Shown: positions 31,820 to 40,641 of the stretch, piece after piece
Position numbering within the stretch: position 1 is the first letter of the stretch
Layout: each line of letters opens with the position of its first letter
Source of the DNA: Gaiella sp.
GTDB taxonomy: Bacteria; Actinomycetota; Thermoleophilia; Gaiellales; Gaiellaceae
NCBI GenBank assembly: GCA_027493885.1
Contig: JAOSJZ010000001.1
Span: 2,040,622 to 2,104,621 of the forward strand
Reading direction: 5' to 3'
Length of the DNA: 64,000 nucleotides
The notes under the pieces: model-generated
Told to the model about the DNA's origin: nothing
The model's database searches: none
What the model saw: only the letters and a program-made list of their open reading frames with translations
Made by a program: the position numbers and the translations under genes

Positions 31820-32458
31820 TTGAGGAATCCGCTCCGAGACGAGGCCTCCGCCTTCCAGGTTGTCCTGGTGACGCTCGGCGGCGCGATCCTGGTCGTGATC
31901 GCCGCCTGGATCTCGACGTGGCTCGGGCTCGCCGTCTTCCTCGTGCTCCTCGGCGCCGCACTCTGGGCGATCAGGGGCGGCCTGCGGCAGCGGCCGCCGC
32001 AGGCCCACGTCGTCCACGATGGCGGTCCCGCCAGGCGCATCCTCGTCGTCGCCAACGAGACGGTGGGTGGAGGCGAGCTGCGTGAGCTCATCGGCCGCAG
32101 GGCGACGGGCGTCCGCGAGGACGTGCTCGTCGTCTGCCCCGCCCTCAACTCGAAGCTCCACACCTGGACCTCGGACGAGGACGGCGCGCGGGCCGCCGCG
32201 CAGGCGCGTCTCGACGCGAGCCTCGACCGGCTACGGGGCGAGGGCATCGCCGCGCGCGGCGAGATCGGGGACGGCGACCCTTTGCAGGCGCTCGAGGACG
32301 CGCTCCGCGTGTTCCCCGCGGACGAGATCGTCATCTCCACCCATCCGCCGGGCCGCTCGCACTGGCTCGAGCGCGGCGTCGTCGACCAGGCCCGTCTTCG
32401 CTTCGACGTGCCTGTGACCCACGTCGTCGTGGATCTGGAGGCCGGTCCGCCGCTCTAA
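31820..32458 (+). CDS. Membrane-anchored single copy of the cox-operon Usp-like domain
   Basis: A 212-residue protein. MRNPLRDEASAFQVVLVTLGGAILVVIAAWI and LGLAVFLVLLGAALWAIRGG are two transmembrane segments. The cytoplasmic domain is homologous to those at 30106-30963: RILVVANETVGGGELRELIG, DVLVVCPALNSKLHTW, GDPLQALEDALRVFPADEIVISTHPPGRSHWLE. The TTG start comes directly after hairpin copy 2 with no clear Shine-Dalgarno sequence. Conservation of the NPLRDEASAF start in relatives I recall supports it. Same likely functional theme as the soluble tandem version. Confidence 0.75.
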   Translation: MRNPLRDEASAFQVVLVTLGGAILVVIAAWISTWLGLAVFLVLLGAALWAIRGGLRQRPPQAHVVHDGGPARRILVVANETVGGGELRELIGRRATGVREDVLVVCPALNSKLHTWTSDEDGARAAAQARLDASLDRLRGEGIAARGEIGDGDPLQALEDALRVFPADEIVISTHPPGRSHWLERGVVDQARLRFDVPVTHVVVDLEAGPPL

Positions 32459-32460
32459 CT

Positions 32461-32483
32461 GGCACTTCGCGGAGCGAAGTGCC
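32461..32483. terminator. GGCAC-hairpin copy 3, probable bidirectional terminator
   Basis: GGCACTTCGC-GGA-GCGAAGTGCC, perfect 10-bp stem, located exactly between two convergent genes (stops at 32458 and 32487). Confidence 0.7.
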
Positions 32484-32486
32484 TCG

Positions 32487-33200
32487 CTACGTGCCGGCGT
32501 TCTCCGCGACGAACGTCGCGACGGCCTCGATCTGCGCATCGCTCAGCTGGCCCTCGAAGGCGGGCATCCCGCCGCGGCCGTTCGTGATCCGGTCGAGCGC
32601 GAGCTCCTTCGACGGCTGGGTCTCGTCGAGGTTCGGGCCGACCGTGCCGGTGGCCCCCGCCGCGGCGAGCACATGGCAGGCGGCGCAGCCGGCCGAGGCG
32701 AAGAGAGCCCCGCCGTCCGTACCCCCGCCCGGCGGTGTCGGTGTCGGTGGGCTCGCCGGGTTCATCGGCTGGCCGCTCGCGTCGAGCCCGGCGACCGAGG
32801 CGACGTAGACGGCGACGTCGTCGGCGGCCTGCCCCACGACGATGTCCGCCGGCATGCCCGGGGCGCCGGTGGAGGGCGCCGTCACGGGATAGGCGATCTG
32901 CCCGCGGACGACCTGGAGGATCGTGTCCTCGCCCAGCCCGTCGATCCGGGACTGAACGAACGCATAGTCGAGGTCGGGGCCGATCGTGCCGGTTGTCCCC
33001 GCGTCGCGCAGCGTGTGGCACGAGCCGCAGTGCTGCTGGAAGAGCTCCTTGCCGCGGATCCTGTCGCCCGTCGCCTGCGTGTAGCCGACCGTGTCGCCGC
33101 AGGCCGCGAGGCCGAGCGCGGCGACTAGGCCGAGCGCGACCAGGGTGATCGCCCGCCACGAGCGTCGGCTCGCGCGAGTGCTGGGGGCCGGATGCTCCAC
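32487..33200 (-). CDS. Dihaem cytochrome c lipoprotein
   Basis: A 237-residue exported protein: signal sequence with lipobox LAAC, then two class I cytochrome domains. Haem sites are CGSCH (about residue 58) and CAACH (about residue 172). Sixth-ligand Met residues lie in GAPGMPADIV and GRGGMPAFEG. A Pro/Thr/Gly linker separates the domains. It probably carries electrons from a bc complex to the adjacent cox oxidase at the outer membrane face. The start is GTG at 33200. Confidence 0.9.
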   Translation of the reverse strand: MEHPAPSTRASRRSWRAITLVALGLVAALGLAACGDTVGYTQATGDRIRGKELFQQHCGSCHTLRDAGTTGTIGPDLDYAFVQSRIDGLGEDTILQVVRGQIAYPVTAPSTGAPGMPADIVVGQAADDVAVYVASVAGLDASGQPMNPASPPTPTPPGGGTDGGALFASAGCAACHVLAAAGATGTVGPNLDETQPSKELALDRITNGRGGMPAFEGQLSDAQIEAVATFVAENAGT

Positions 33201-33212
33201 GCGGGAGCGAGT

Positions 33213-34064
33213 CTATCCCGACGCGGCGGCGGCGGTCCCGCGGAGCTGCTTCACCTGCTCGCGGACGACGCCCGCGCTCGGGTCGTCGGGCGCGAGCTTC
33301 AGGAACTGCTCGTAGGCGGCGATCGCGGTCTGGGCGTCGCCGACCTGTTGCGCCGCCTGCGCCAGCTCGAGCTGGACGTTCGGATCGTCCGGCTGGAGCG
33401 CGACCAGGCGCTTGTAGGCGTCGACCGCGAGGGCAGCCTCCGTCTGCGCGTCCTGGAGCGCCGCGCTCACGGTCGTGCTCGCCTGCGCGTTGATCGCCGT
33501 GCCGATGGGGTCGGAGAGGACCGGCTGTCCCGACGGCGCGGTCAGGAGGAGGAAGCCCTGCGAGGGTGCAAGGAACGCGGCGCGGAACTGGGCGAGCTGC
33601 GCGTCACGCTGGCGCTCGGTCGCCCTGCTCAGATGGAGGCCGGCCAGCTCGCGGTACGCGCTCGCGTCCTTCGGGTCGAGATCGATCGCCGTGTCGAGCG
33701 CCGCGATCGCCTCGGCGGTGTTCCCCTCCGTCTCGAGCGCGGTCGCGTAGTCGCGCCACGCCTGCGGGTCCTTCGGCCGGTCTTCCGTCTTCTCGCGGGC
33801 GCTCGAGACCGACGGCCCCGACGAGCCGCCCGAGCCGCGGAAGATGTCGCCGACTCCCGTGCCGCCGGCGCCGACGCCGAAGAAGACGAATCCGAGCCCG
33901 AAGACGAGCGCGAGCAGCACGAACATCCACTTCGCGTGGCGCCGCAGCCGCGGGAAGAACATCGTGTCCTCGATCGACGGCGCGGTCTGCCCCCGGGGGC
34001 GCGCGGGCGCTACCGCAGCATGCGGCTTCGCGCTCTTCGGGCGGCTCTTCTCGAATCTGGCCAT
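33213..34064 (-). CDS. Membrane-anchored TPR protein
   Basis: A 283-residue protein. After a basic N-terminus, one transmembrane helix (WMFVLLALVFGLGFVFFGVG) and a Gly/Ser linker lead to TPR repeats: PQAWRDYATALETEGNTAEAIAALDTAIDLDPKDASAYRELA and VQLELAQAAQQVGDAQTAIAAYEQFLKLAPDDP. Such proteins scaffold envelope complexes, and its place next to cytochrome genes suggests, without proof, a respiratory-assembly role. The ATG at 34064 lies inside the frame-corrected end of the upstream amidohydrolase. Confidence 0.8.
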   Translation of the reverse strand: MARFEKSRPKSAKPHAAVAPARPRGQTAPSIEDTMFFPRLRRHAKWMFVLLALVFGLGFVFFGVGAGGTGVGDIFRGSGGSSGPSVSSAREKTEDRPKDPQAWRDYATALETEGNTAEAIAALDTAIDLDPKDASAYRELAGLHLSRATERQRDAQLAQFRAAFLAPSQGFLLLTAPSGQPVLSDPIGTAINAQASTTVSAALQDAQTEAALAVDAYKRLVALQPDDPNVQLELAQAAQQVGDAQTAIAAYEQFLKLAPDDPSAGVVREQVKQLRGTAAAASG

Positions 34065-35286
34065 GCGCTCGTGCCTCGCCGGTAGCGGACCTCGCCAGCA
34101 ACGAGAGTAGCTGCAACCCGCTCCGGCGACCCCCGAGCACGGCCGCGACAGCAGGATCTTCAACCGGCTCGAGCGGCGACCCCTCGAGCGAGACGACGGT
34201 GATGTCGGCCCACTTGCCCGGGACGAGCGAGCCGATCTCGGCGTCGAGCCCGAGCACACGCGCGCCGCCGAGCGTGCCCAGCTCGAGCGCGTCCTCCGCC
34301 GTGAGGGCGTCGGGGCGCCGCTCGCGGGCCCGCGAGGCGACGACCGCGGTGCGCAGCTCTTCGAAGAGGTCGAAAGACGGCGTGGAGGCCGGGCTGTCGG
34401 TCGCGATCCCGACCGCGAGACCCGCGTCGAGGAGGTCGCGCAGCGGCGCGACCCCGCAGCCGAGGATGCCGTTCGAGCGCGGGCAATGCGCAACGCCGAC
34501 GCCGTGCGCGGCGAGAAGCTCGATCTCGTCGGGCTCGACGTCGACGCAGTGCGCTGCCAGCATCCGCGGGCCGAGCAGCCCCGCGCGGGCCAGCATGCGG
34601 ATGCCGGTCGTCCCGGGCGGTGGCACGAGCATCTCCGAGAAGACCGACCAGTTCCCGGATCCGTCCTCCAGGTAGGCGCGCTCGGACTCGCTCTCGGCGA
34701 GATGCGTCGCGAGCGGGAGGCCGAGCGCGACGCACTCCTCATAGAGCTCGAGTGCGCAGGTGTACGGCGCGTGGGGGGAGACGCCGAGCCGGACGCGGTC
34801 GGAGAGCACGGGCTCGATCCGGTCGCGCAGCTCGGCGAACCGGTCGATCGCAACCGCGTCGCGCCCGAAGACCTCGAGATAGGCGACCGCGCGCAGCCCC
34901 GTGAGCGCGGCCGCTTCGGCTGCCGCGCCCGCGAAGCTGCAGTCACCCACGGTCGTGATCCCCGAGCGGAGGCACTCGTGTGCGCCGTCGGTCGCGATCG
35001 CGCGCATCTCGTCGAGGTCGAGCAGTCGCTTGCGCGCGACGTGGAGCCCGATCCAGGACGAGAAGGGCAAGCCGTCACCGAATCCCGCATAGACCGCGTA
35101 CTCGAGGTGCGAGTGGCAGTTGACGAAGCCGGGCAGGATCACGCACCCGGGGAAGGCGTCGCCGGTCCCGAGCTCGGCGGCAGGGCCGACGGCGGCGATC
35201 CGGCCGTCGTCCGAGATCGCGACCGCGCCGTGCGGGACCGGCTCGCCCTCGACCGGGAGGACCCAGTCGGCCGAGACGATTCTCAC
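34010..35286 (-). CDS. Metal-dependent amidohydrolase (deaminase-like), one frameshift
   Basis: COG0402-type enzyme of about 425 residues. Metal ligands are HSHLEYAVY (HxH), THLAESESE, AHCVDVEPDE and ATDSPASTP; a substrate-binding SPHAPYTC is also present. The family includes MTA/SAH deaminases and aminodeoxyfutalosine deaminase; the EYAVYAGFGDGLPFSSWIGLHV stretch makes the futalosine (menaquinone) enzyme possible. The frame breaks at five C (34130-34134). Adding one base restores GGSPERVAATLVAGEVRYRRG and a stop at 34010, overlapping the TPR gene by 55 nt. The GTG start overlaps the tatC stop. Confidence 0.85.
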
Positions 35287-36045
35287 AGCGCTTCCGCGGC
35301 CGACCGCTCCCAGCGTCGCTCCATCACGACCGCGATCCAGATAGACACCTCGAAGAGCACGAGGAGCGGCGCCACCTCGAGCGCGAGCGAGACCGGGTCG
35401 ACCGTCGGCAGGAGGATCGCGAAGGCGAGCATTGCGACGTAGCCGATCCGCCGGTTGCGCCGCAGGCGGTCGGCCGAGAGCACCCCCAGGCGAACGAGCC
35501 CGAGCACGAAGATCGGCATCTCGAATGCGATCCCGAACGCGAGCAGGGTGAGCGCGACGAAGGAGAGGAAGTAGCTCGCCCGGATCTGCGAGGTGTAGAG
35601 CTCCGAGTCGTAGTCGACGAGGAAGGAGAGCGCCTTCGGGAGGACGATCGCGTAGCAGAACGCGACTCCGACCGCGAAGAGGCCGGTCGCGAGCACGACG
35701 AAGAGGCCGAGGATGCGCTGCGTGTCCTCTCCTGCCGCCGGGGCGAGGAAGGCCCAGGCCTGCCAGAGGAGGATCGGGAGAACGAGTGCGATCGCAGCGT
35801 AGAAGCTGACCTTGAGCGAGGTCGTGAACGGCTCGGTGACGCCCAGCGTCACGATCGGCGTCCCCCTCGGGGACGAGATCCATCAGCCGCGAGATCAGCC
35901 TCTCGTGGAATGCGTAGGCGAGGGCGAAAGCCGGGACGATCGCGACGATGCAGACGAGCAGACGGTGCCGGAGCTCGGTGAGGTGCTCGACGAGGGTCGC
36001 CTCCTCGTCGTGGCTCAGGCGCCGCGGGACGATCCGGCGGGCCAT
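35283..36045 (-). CDS. tatC: Twin-arginine translocase subunit TatC, one frameshift
   Basis: The six-helix TatC channel component. The first frame gives LVEHLTELRHRLLVCIVAIVPAF, the classic HLxELRxR start. The second gives VTEPFTTSLKVSFYAAIALVLPILLWQAWAFLAPA and FGIAFEMPIFVLGLVRLG. A run of five C (35862-35866) must lose one base to join VPEG to TPIVTLGVTEPF; the corrected length is 253 residues. TatC recognises twin-arginine signal peptides. It lies directly downstream of tatA. Confidence 0.92.
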
Positions 36046-36060
36046 CGCGCGTGGGGGTTC

Positions 36061-36307
36061 TTAGGAGACGGTGTCGCGCTCGCGCGCGGACGGGGGTCGC
36101 GGTCGCCGGCTGCTCGGCCGCGGGCGGCAACTCCGCCACGTCGTCGACCTCGTCGTCGTCGTCGACCTTGCCGGAGACCGAGTCCTTGAACTCGCGCATC
36201 CCCTTGCCCAGTTGCCGGCCCATCTCCGGCAGCCGCTTGGGGCCGAACACGAGCAGCAGCACGAGCAGCAGGATGAGCAGCTCCCAGATGCCGATACCGA
36301 AGGGCAT
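36061..36307 (-). CDS. tatA: Twin-arginine translocase subunit TatA, C-terminal frameshift
   Basis: The short N-terminal helix FGIGIWELLILLLVLLLVFGPKRLPEMGRQLGKGMREFKDSV carries the TatA hallmarks: FGP hinge and amphipathic helix. The acidic tail then runs into five G (36092-36096). Removing one base gives TPSARERDTVS and a TAA at 36061; without it the frame enters tatC. The corrected protein has 81 residues, normal for TatA. The ATG at 36307 begins MPFGIGIWE. Confidence 0.9.
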
Positions 36308-36415
36308 GAGCTCAGGGTACAGCAATGCAGGGGCGATCGGACCGCGTCGGCCGGGCCGGTGACTCCGCGTGAGGGGCGGGTGGGGGAACCACGGGTTGCC
36401 CTACCCTGGTCCGGC

Positions 36416-36455
36416 TACCATCGGACGTGGGCGCGCGCAAGGGAGGATCTTGCGC
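36416..36455 (+). promoter_or_regulatory. Candidate suf promoter and operator
   Basis: TACCAT (36416-36421) is a possible -10 box. GCGCAAG (36435-36441) and CTTGCGC (36449-36455) form an inverted repeat just downstream of the predicted start point, suited to a repressor of the suf operon. No sufR gene is in the window. Confidence 0.4.
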
Positions 36456-36491
36456 ACGACCGCTCTCTCGATCCGCAACCGAAGGACATCC

Positions 36492-37271
36492 GTGGCACTG
36501 CTCGAGATCACGAACCTGCACGTCGCGCTGGAGGACGGTACCGAGATCGTCAAAGGTGTCGACCTCGCGCTCGACACGAACCAAAAGCACGCGATCATGG
36601 GCCCGAACGGGTCGGGCAAGTCGACGTTCGCCTACGCGCTGATGGGCCACCCGGCCTACGAGATCACCGAGGGCGAGATTCGCCTCGACGGCGAGTCGAT
36701 CCTCGAGCTCGAGGCCGACGAGCGCGCGCAGCGCGGGCTCTTCCTGGCGTTCCAGTACCCGCACGCGATCCCGGGCGTCACGGTCACGAGCTTCCTCCGC
36801 AGCGCGATCAACGCGAAGCGGAAGGCGGCCAACGGCGGCGAGGAGAACCCGATCCCGGTCAAGGAGTTCCGGACGAGCCTGCTCGGTGCGATGGAGCGGC
36901 TCAGGGTGCCGCGCGAGCTGGCGCAGCGGTACCTGAACGACGGGTTCTCGGGCGGCGAGAAGAAGCGCGTCGAGATCCTGCAGATGGCGATGCTCGAGCC
37001 GCGGATCGCGATCCTCGACGAGACCGACTCCGGCCTCGACATCGACGCGTTGCGGATCGTCGCCGAAGGCGTGAACGCGCTCGTCGGGCCGGGGATGGGC
37101 GCGCTCGTCATCACCCATTACCAGCGGATCCTCAACTACGTGACGCCGGACCACGTGCACGTGTTCGTGGACGGGAGGATCGTCGCCTCCGGCGGCGCGG
37201 AGCTCGCGCTGCAGCTCGAGCAGGAAGGCTACGACCCTTTCTTGCCGGCACTAGCGGGGAGTGAGTCATGA
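36492..37271 (+). CDS. sufC: Fe-S assembly ATPase SufC
   Basis: A 259-residue soluble ABC ATPase. Walker A is [19 protein letters not shown]-loop [14 protein letters not shown], signature [15 protein letters not shown], Walker [17 protein letters not shown] and switch His VITHYQRIL. SufC powers the SufBC2D scaffold. The GTG at 36492 follows GAAGGA by 5 nt; the longer ORF-track start includes the operator region. The stop overlaps the ATG of sufB. Confidence 0.96.
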   Translation: MALLEITNLHVALEDGTEIVKGVDLALDTNQKHAIMGPNGSGKSTFAYALMGHPAYEITEGEIRLDGESILELEADERAQRGLFLAFQYPHAIPGVTVTSFLRSAINAKRKAANGGEENPIPVKEFRTSLLGAMERLRVPRELAQRYLNDGFSGGEKKRVEILQMAMLEPRIAILDETDSGLDIDALRIVAEGVNALVGPGMGALVITHYQRILNYVTPDHVHVFVDGRIVASGGAELALQLEQEGYDPFLPALAGSES

Positions 37272-38680
37272 GCCAATCCGAGACCGACGTCATCCGCGAG
37301 ATCCGGGCCGACTACGGCTACGGGTGGCACGTCGAAGACAAGCCGATCTACAAGGCGCCGAAGGGGCTCTCGCACGAGCTGATCGACGTCATCTCAGACC
37401 ACAAGGGCGAGCCCGACTGGATGCGGAAGTTCCGCCACCAGAGCCTCGACTACTTCCTCGCCCGCCCGCTGCCCGGCTGGGGCGCAGACCTCACGGACAT
37501 CGACTTCGAGAACATCCACTACTACGTCCGCCCGACCGAGAAGCAGGCCGACAAGTGGGAGGACCTTCCCGCCGAGATCCTCGACACGTGGGACCGGCTC
37601 GGGATCCCGGAGGCGGAGAAGAAGTACCTCGCGGGCGTGGGGGCGCAGTACGAATCCGAGGTCGTCTACCACAAGCTCCAGGAGGATCTCGCCTCGAAGG
37701 GCGTCGTCTTCCTCGACATGGACTCGGGGCTGCGCGAGCACGAGGAGCTCGTGAAGCAGTACTTCGCGACCGTGATCCCGCAGAACGACAACAAGTTCGC
37801 CGCGCTCAACTCCGCGGTCTGGTCGGGGGGCTCGTTCATCTACGTGCCGCCGGGCGTCTCGATCGAGATGCCCCTCCAGGCCTACTTCCGCATCAACGCC
37901 GAGAACATGGGCCAGTTCGAGCGGACGCTGATCATCGTCGACGAGGGCGCGTACGTGCACTACGTCGAAGGCTGCACCGCCCCGATCTACTCGTCCGACT
38001 CGCTGCACTCCGCGGTGGTCGAGATCATCGTCAAGAAGGGCGGCCGCTGCCGCTACACGACGATCCAGAACTGGTCGAACAACGTCTACAACCTCGTTAC
38101 GAAGCGCGCGGTCGCCTACGAGGGCGCGACGATGGAGTGGGTCGACGGGAACCTCGGCTCGAAGGTGACGATGAAGTACCCGGCCATCTGGCTGATGGGC
38201 GAGGGCGCGCACGGCGAGGTGCTCTCGATCGCGTTCGCGGGCAAGGGCCAGCACCAGGACGCGGGCGGCAAGGTCGTCCATGTCGCGAAGAACACCTCCA
38301 GCGTGATCACGTCGAAGTCGATCTCGAAGAACGGCGGGCGCGGCGGCTATCGCGGCCTGCTCGAGGTCGCGAAGGGCGCCACCGGCTCGAAGTCGAAGGT
38401 CGTGTGCGACGCGCTGATCCTCGACGAGGAGTCGCGTTCCGACACCTACCCGTACATCGACGTGAAGGAGAACGACGTCGACCTCGGTCACGAGGCGACC
38501 GTCTCGAAGATCGGGGAGGAGCAGCTCTTCTACCTGATGAGCCGGGGGCTCTCGGAGGCCGAGGCGAGCGCGATGATCGTCGCCGGCTTCGTCGAGCCGA
38601 TCACCAAGGAGCTCCCGCTCGAATACGCGGTCGAGATGAACCGGCTGATCCAGCTGCAGATGGAAGGCTCCGTCGGCTAG
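37268..38680 (+). CDS. sufB: Fe-S scaffold protein SufB
   Basis: A 470-residue SufB. Family landmarks are [71 protein letters not shown] and the core beta-helix ending [40 protein letters not shown]. It receives sulfur from SufS/SufU and builds the cluster with SufD and SufC. The ATG overlaps the sufC stop. Confidence 0.97.
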   Translation: MSQSETDVIREIRADYGYGWHVEDKPIYKAPKGLSHELIDVISDHKGEPDWMRKFRHQSLDYFLARPLPGWGADLTDIDFENIHYYVRPTEKQADKWEDLPAEILDTWDRLGIPEAEKKYLAGVGAQYESEVVYHKLQEDLASKGVVFLDMDSGLREHEELVKQYFATVIPQNDNKFAALNSAVWSGGSFIYVPPGVSIEMPLQAYFRINAENMGQFERTLIIVDEGAYVHYVEGCTAPIYSSDSLHSAVVEIIVKKGGRCRYTTIQNWSNNVYNLVTKRAVAYEGATMEWVDGNLGSKVTMKYPAIWLMGEGAHGEVLSIAFAGKGQHQDAGGKVVHVAKNTSSVITSKSISKNGGRGGYRGLLEVAKGATGSKSKVVCDALILDEESRSDTYPYIDVKENDVDLGHEATVSKIGEEQLFYLMSRGLSEAEASAMIVAGFVEPITKELPLEYAVEMNRLIQLQMEGSVG

Positions 38681-38683
38681 GGC

Positions 38684-38703
38684 CAAGTAACGTTTGTTAC
38701 TTG
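38684..38703. promoter_or_regulatory. AT-rich inverted repeat after sufB
   Basis: CAAGTAAC-GTTT-GTTACTTG, an 8-bp perfect inverted repeat, is strikingly AT-rich for this genome and sits 3 nt after the sufB stop, 20 bp before the VOC gene. It is either an operator for a downstream promoter or a processing/termination hairpin. Confidence 0.5.
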
Positions 38704-38723
38704 CACTCGAAGCGCAGCTCACG

Positions 38724-39113
38724 ATGGCGGAGACGACGATCACCAGGGCCGACTTCGTCGCCGTGCCCTCGACCGACTGGGAGCGGTCGCGGGCGTTCTA
38801 CGTCGACACGCTCGGCCTCCGGCCCGACGAGCACGCGCAGGCCGAGTTCTGGGCCGGCGAGCAGTGCTTCGGGATCTGGGAGCCCGCTTCGTTCGGGATG
38901 GAGTTCGCGCCGCAGCGGAACGCGCACATCGCCCTGCACGTCGAGGACGTTGCCGTGGCGCGCGCCGAGCTGGAGGCGAAGGGCGTCGAGTTCTTCGGCG
39001 AGGTGATGGACACGGGCGTCTGCCACATGGCCTTCTTTCGCGACCCGGACGGAAACGACCTGATGCTGCACCACCGCTACGCGCCGCGCGCCGAAGGGCG
39101 GACCGACTCGTGA
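38724..39113 (+). CDS. VOC (glyoxalase-like) protein 1 in the suf cluster
   Basis: A 129-residue vicinal-oxygen-chelate protein: DFVAVPSTDWERSRAFYVDTLGL, AHIALHVEDVAVARAELEAKGVEF and CHMAFFRDPDGNDLMLHHRY. The terminal ExxLHxR-type ending and paired beta-alpha-beta-beta-beta modules are typical. Substrate unknown; the family includes glyoxalases, dioxygenases and resistance proteins. The stop overlaps the next gene (GTGA), with which it shares close similarity, indicating tandem duplication. Its place between sufB and sufD is unusual. Confidence 0.85.
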   Translation: MAETTITRADFVAVPSTDWERSRAFYVDTLGLRPDEHAQAEFWAGEQCFGIWEPASFGMEFAPQRNAHIALHVEDVAVARAELEAKGVEFFGEVMDTGVCHMAFFRDPDGNDLMLHHRYAPRAEGRTDS

Positions 39114-39484
39114 TCACCGTCGAGCGGAGCGACTTCGTCTCGGTCCCCGTCACCGACCTCGAGCGCTCGACGCGGTTCTACCGCGACACGCTCGGCCTCG
39201 AGCAGATCGGCCACGGCGACTGGCCCGAGTTCTCCCTCGGCGAGAACGTCTCGCTGTACCTGCTCGATCCGACGAACATCGGGCAGGAGTTCCGCGGCCC
39301 CCACACGGCTCCGATCGCGCTGCGCGTCCCCGACGTCGAGGAGGCACGCAACGCGCTCGAGGCAAAGGACGTCGTCTTCGCGGGCGAGACGTTCGACACC
39401 GGCGTCTGCCACATGGCGCACTTCCACGACCCCGACGGCAACACGCTGATGCTCCACCGGAGGTATGCGCCGCATGAGAGCTGA
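39110..39484 (+). CDS. VOC (glyoxalase-like) protein 2 in the suf cluster
   Basis: A 124-residue paralogue of the upstream VOC protein: DFVSVPVTDLERSTRFYRDTLGLEQ, ETFDTGVCHMAHFHDPDGNTLMLHRRYAPHES. The second half is nearly identical in pattern (DTGVCHMA.F.DPDGN.LMLH.RYAP). Its GTG overlaps the previous stop, and its last codons overlap the sufD start. Possibly an oxidative- or electrophile-stress protein co-regulated with Fe-S biogenesis. Confidence 0.85.
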   Translation: MITVERSDFVSVPVTDLERSTRFYRDTLGLEQIGHGDWPEFSLGENVSLYLLDPTNIGQEFRGPHTAPIALRVPDVEEARNALEAKDVVFAGETFDTGVCHMAHFHDPDGNTLMLHRRYAPHES

Positions 39485-40637
39485 GCTGCTCGAGCGCTAT
39501 CGCTCGCTGGCGCTGCCGACCACGCGGGACGAGCACTGGCGCTTCACCAACCTCGAGGGCTTCGACCCGGACGCGTGGAGCGTGGAGGCGGCGGCCGCGG
39601 CCGTGGTGCCGTCGATGCTCGACCTCGACGTCGCCGCGTCGGCGACGATCGACGAGGCCGGCGTGCACGTCTCGACCCCGGTCGAGGGCGTCCGCTTCGA
39701 GCCGCTGACCGACGACAACCCGCTCGTCGGCTCGCTCGTGCAGCCGGACGACAAGCTCCGCGCCCACAACGCGGCCGTCTGGGAGCACGGGCTGCTCGTC
39801 CACGTGGCCGCGGGCGTCGAGCTCTCCGAGCCGCTCTACCTGCGTGTCGCGAGCGGCATGCCGGGCGGCTCGCTCTTCTGGCGCGTCCTGGTGGTCGCCG
39901 AGCCCGCCTCGCGCTTCACGCTCGTCCAGGAGCTGACCTCCGCAACCGAGGACCTCGAGGCGTACGTCAACGGCGTCGTCGAGGTTGTCGTCCGCGACCA
40001 TGCCAAGGCGGAGATCGTGAACGTGCAGCGGCTGTCGCGGGCCTCGTGGCTCTTCGCCTCCTGCCACGCGCGCGTCGAGCGCGACGCCGAGCTCGACTGG
40101 GTCGAGGGCGGCTTCGGCTCCGCCCGGGGGAAGGTGTGGGTCCAGAACGACCTCGCCGACCACGGTGCGACCTCCCGTGTCACCGGCGCGTACTTCGCCG
40201 ACGGCTCGCAGCACCTCGACTACGACACCTACCAGCTCCACCAGGCGCCCGACACGACGTCGGACTTCGCCTTCAAGGGCGCGCTGCGCGATACCGCGGC
40301 GACCGTCTGGCGCGGGATGATCCGCGTCGAGGAGGGCGCGCAGAAGACGAACGCCTACCAGGAGAACCGCAACCTCCTGCTCTCGAAGACCGCGACCGCC
40401 AACTCGATCCCCGGCCTCGAGATCCTCGCGAACGACGTGCGCTGCACGCACGGCGCCACGCTCTCCCAGGTCGACCGCGAGCAGCTCTTCTACCTGATGG
40501 CGCGCGGTCTACCGCGTCCCGACGCCGAGCGGCTGATCGTGCGCGGCTTCTTCCAGGACGTGCTCGACCGGATCGAGCTCGAGCCTGTGCGCGAGGCGCT
40601 CGGCGCCGCGCTCGAGGCGCGCATCCCGCAGGCGTGA
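39474..40637 (+). CDS. sufD: Fe-S assembly protein SufD
   Basis: A 387-residue SufD paralogue of SufB. It has ALPTTRDEHWRFTNLEGFDP near the start, a right-handed beta-helix core (LDYDTYQLHQAPDTTSDFAFKGALRD, AVWRGMIRVEEGAQKTNAYQENRNLLLS) and the C-terminal ATLSQVDREQLFYLMARGLPRPDAERLIVRGFF. The ATG at 39474 is 10 nt from GGAGG; the ATG at 39465 is only 1 nt away from it, so the later start is chosen. Confidence 0.95.
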   Translation: MRAELLERYRSLALPTTRDEHWRFTNLEGFDPDAWSVEAAAAAVVPSMLDLDVAASATIDEAGVHVSTPVEGVRFEPLTDDNPLVGSLVQPDDKLRAHNAAVWEHGLLVHVAAGVELSEPLYLRVASGMPGGSLFWRVLVVAEPASRFTLVQELTSATEDLEAYVNGVVEVVVRDHAKAEIVNVQRLSRASWLFASCHARVERDAELDWVEGGFGSARGKVWVQNDLADHGATSRVTGAYFADGSQHLDYDTYQLHQAPDTTSDFAFKGALRDTAATVWRGMIRVEEGAQKTNAYQENRNLLLSKTATANSIPGLEILANDVRCTHGATLSQVDREQLFYLMARGLPRPDAERLIVRGFFQDVLDRIELEPVREALGAALEARIPQA

Positions 40638-40641
40638 CCGC

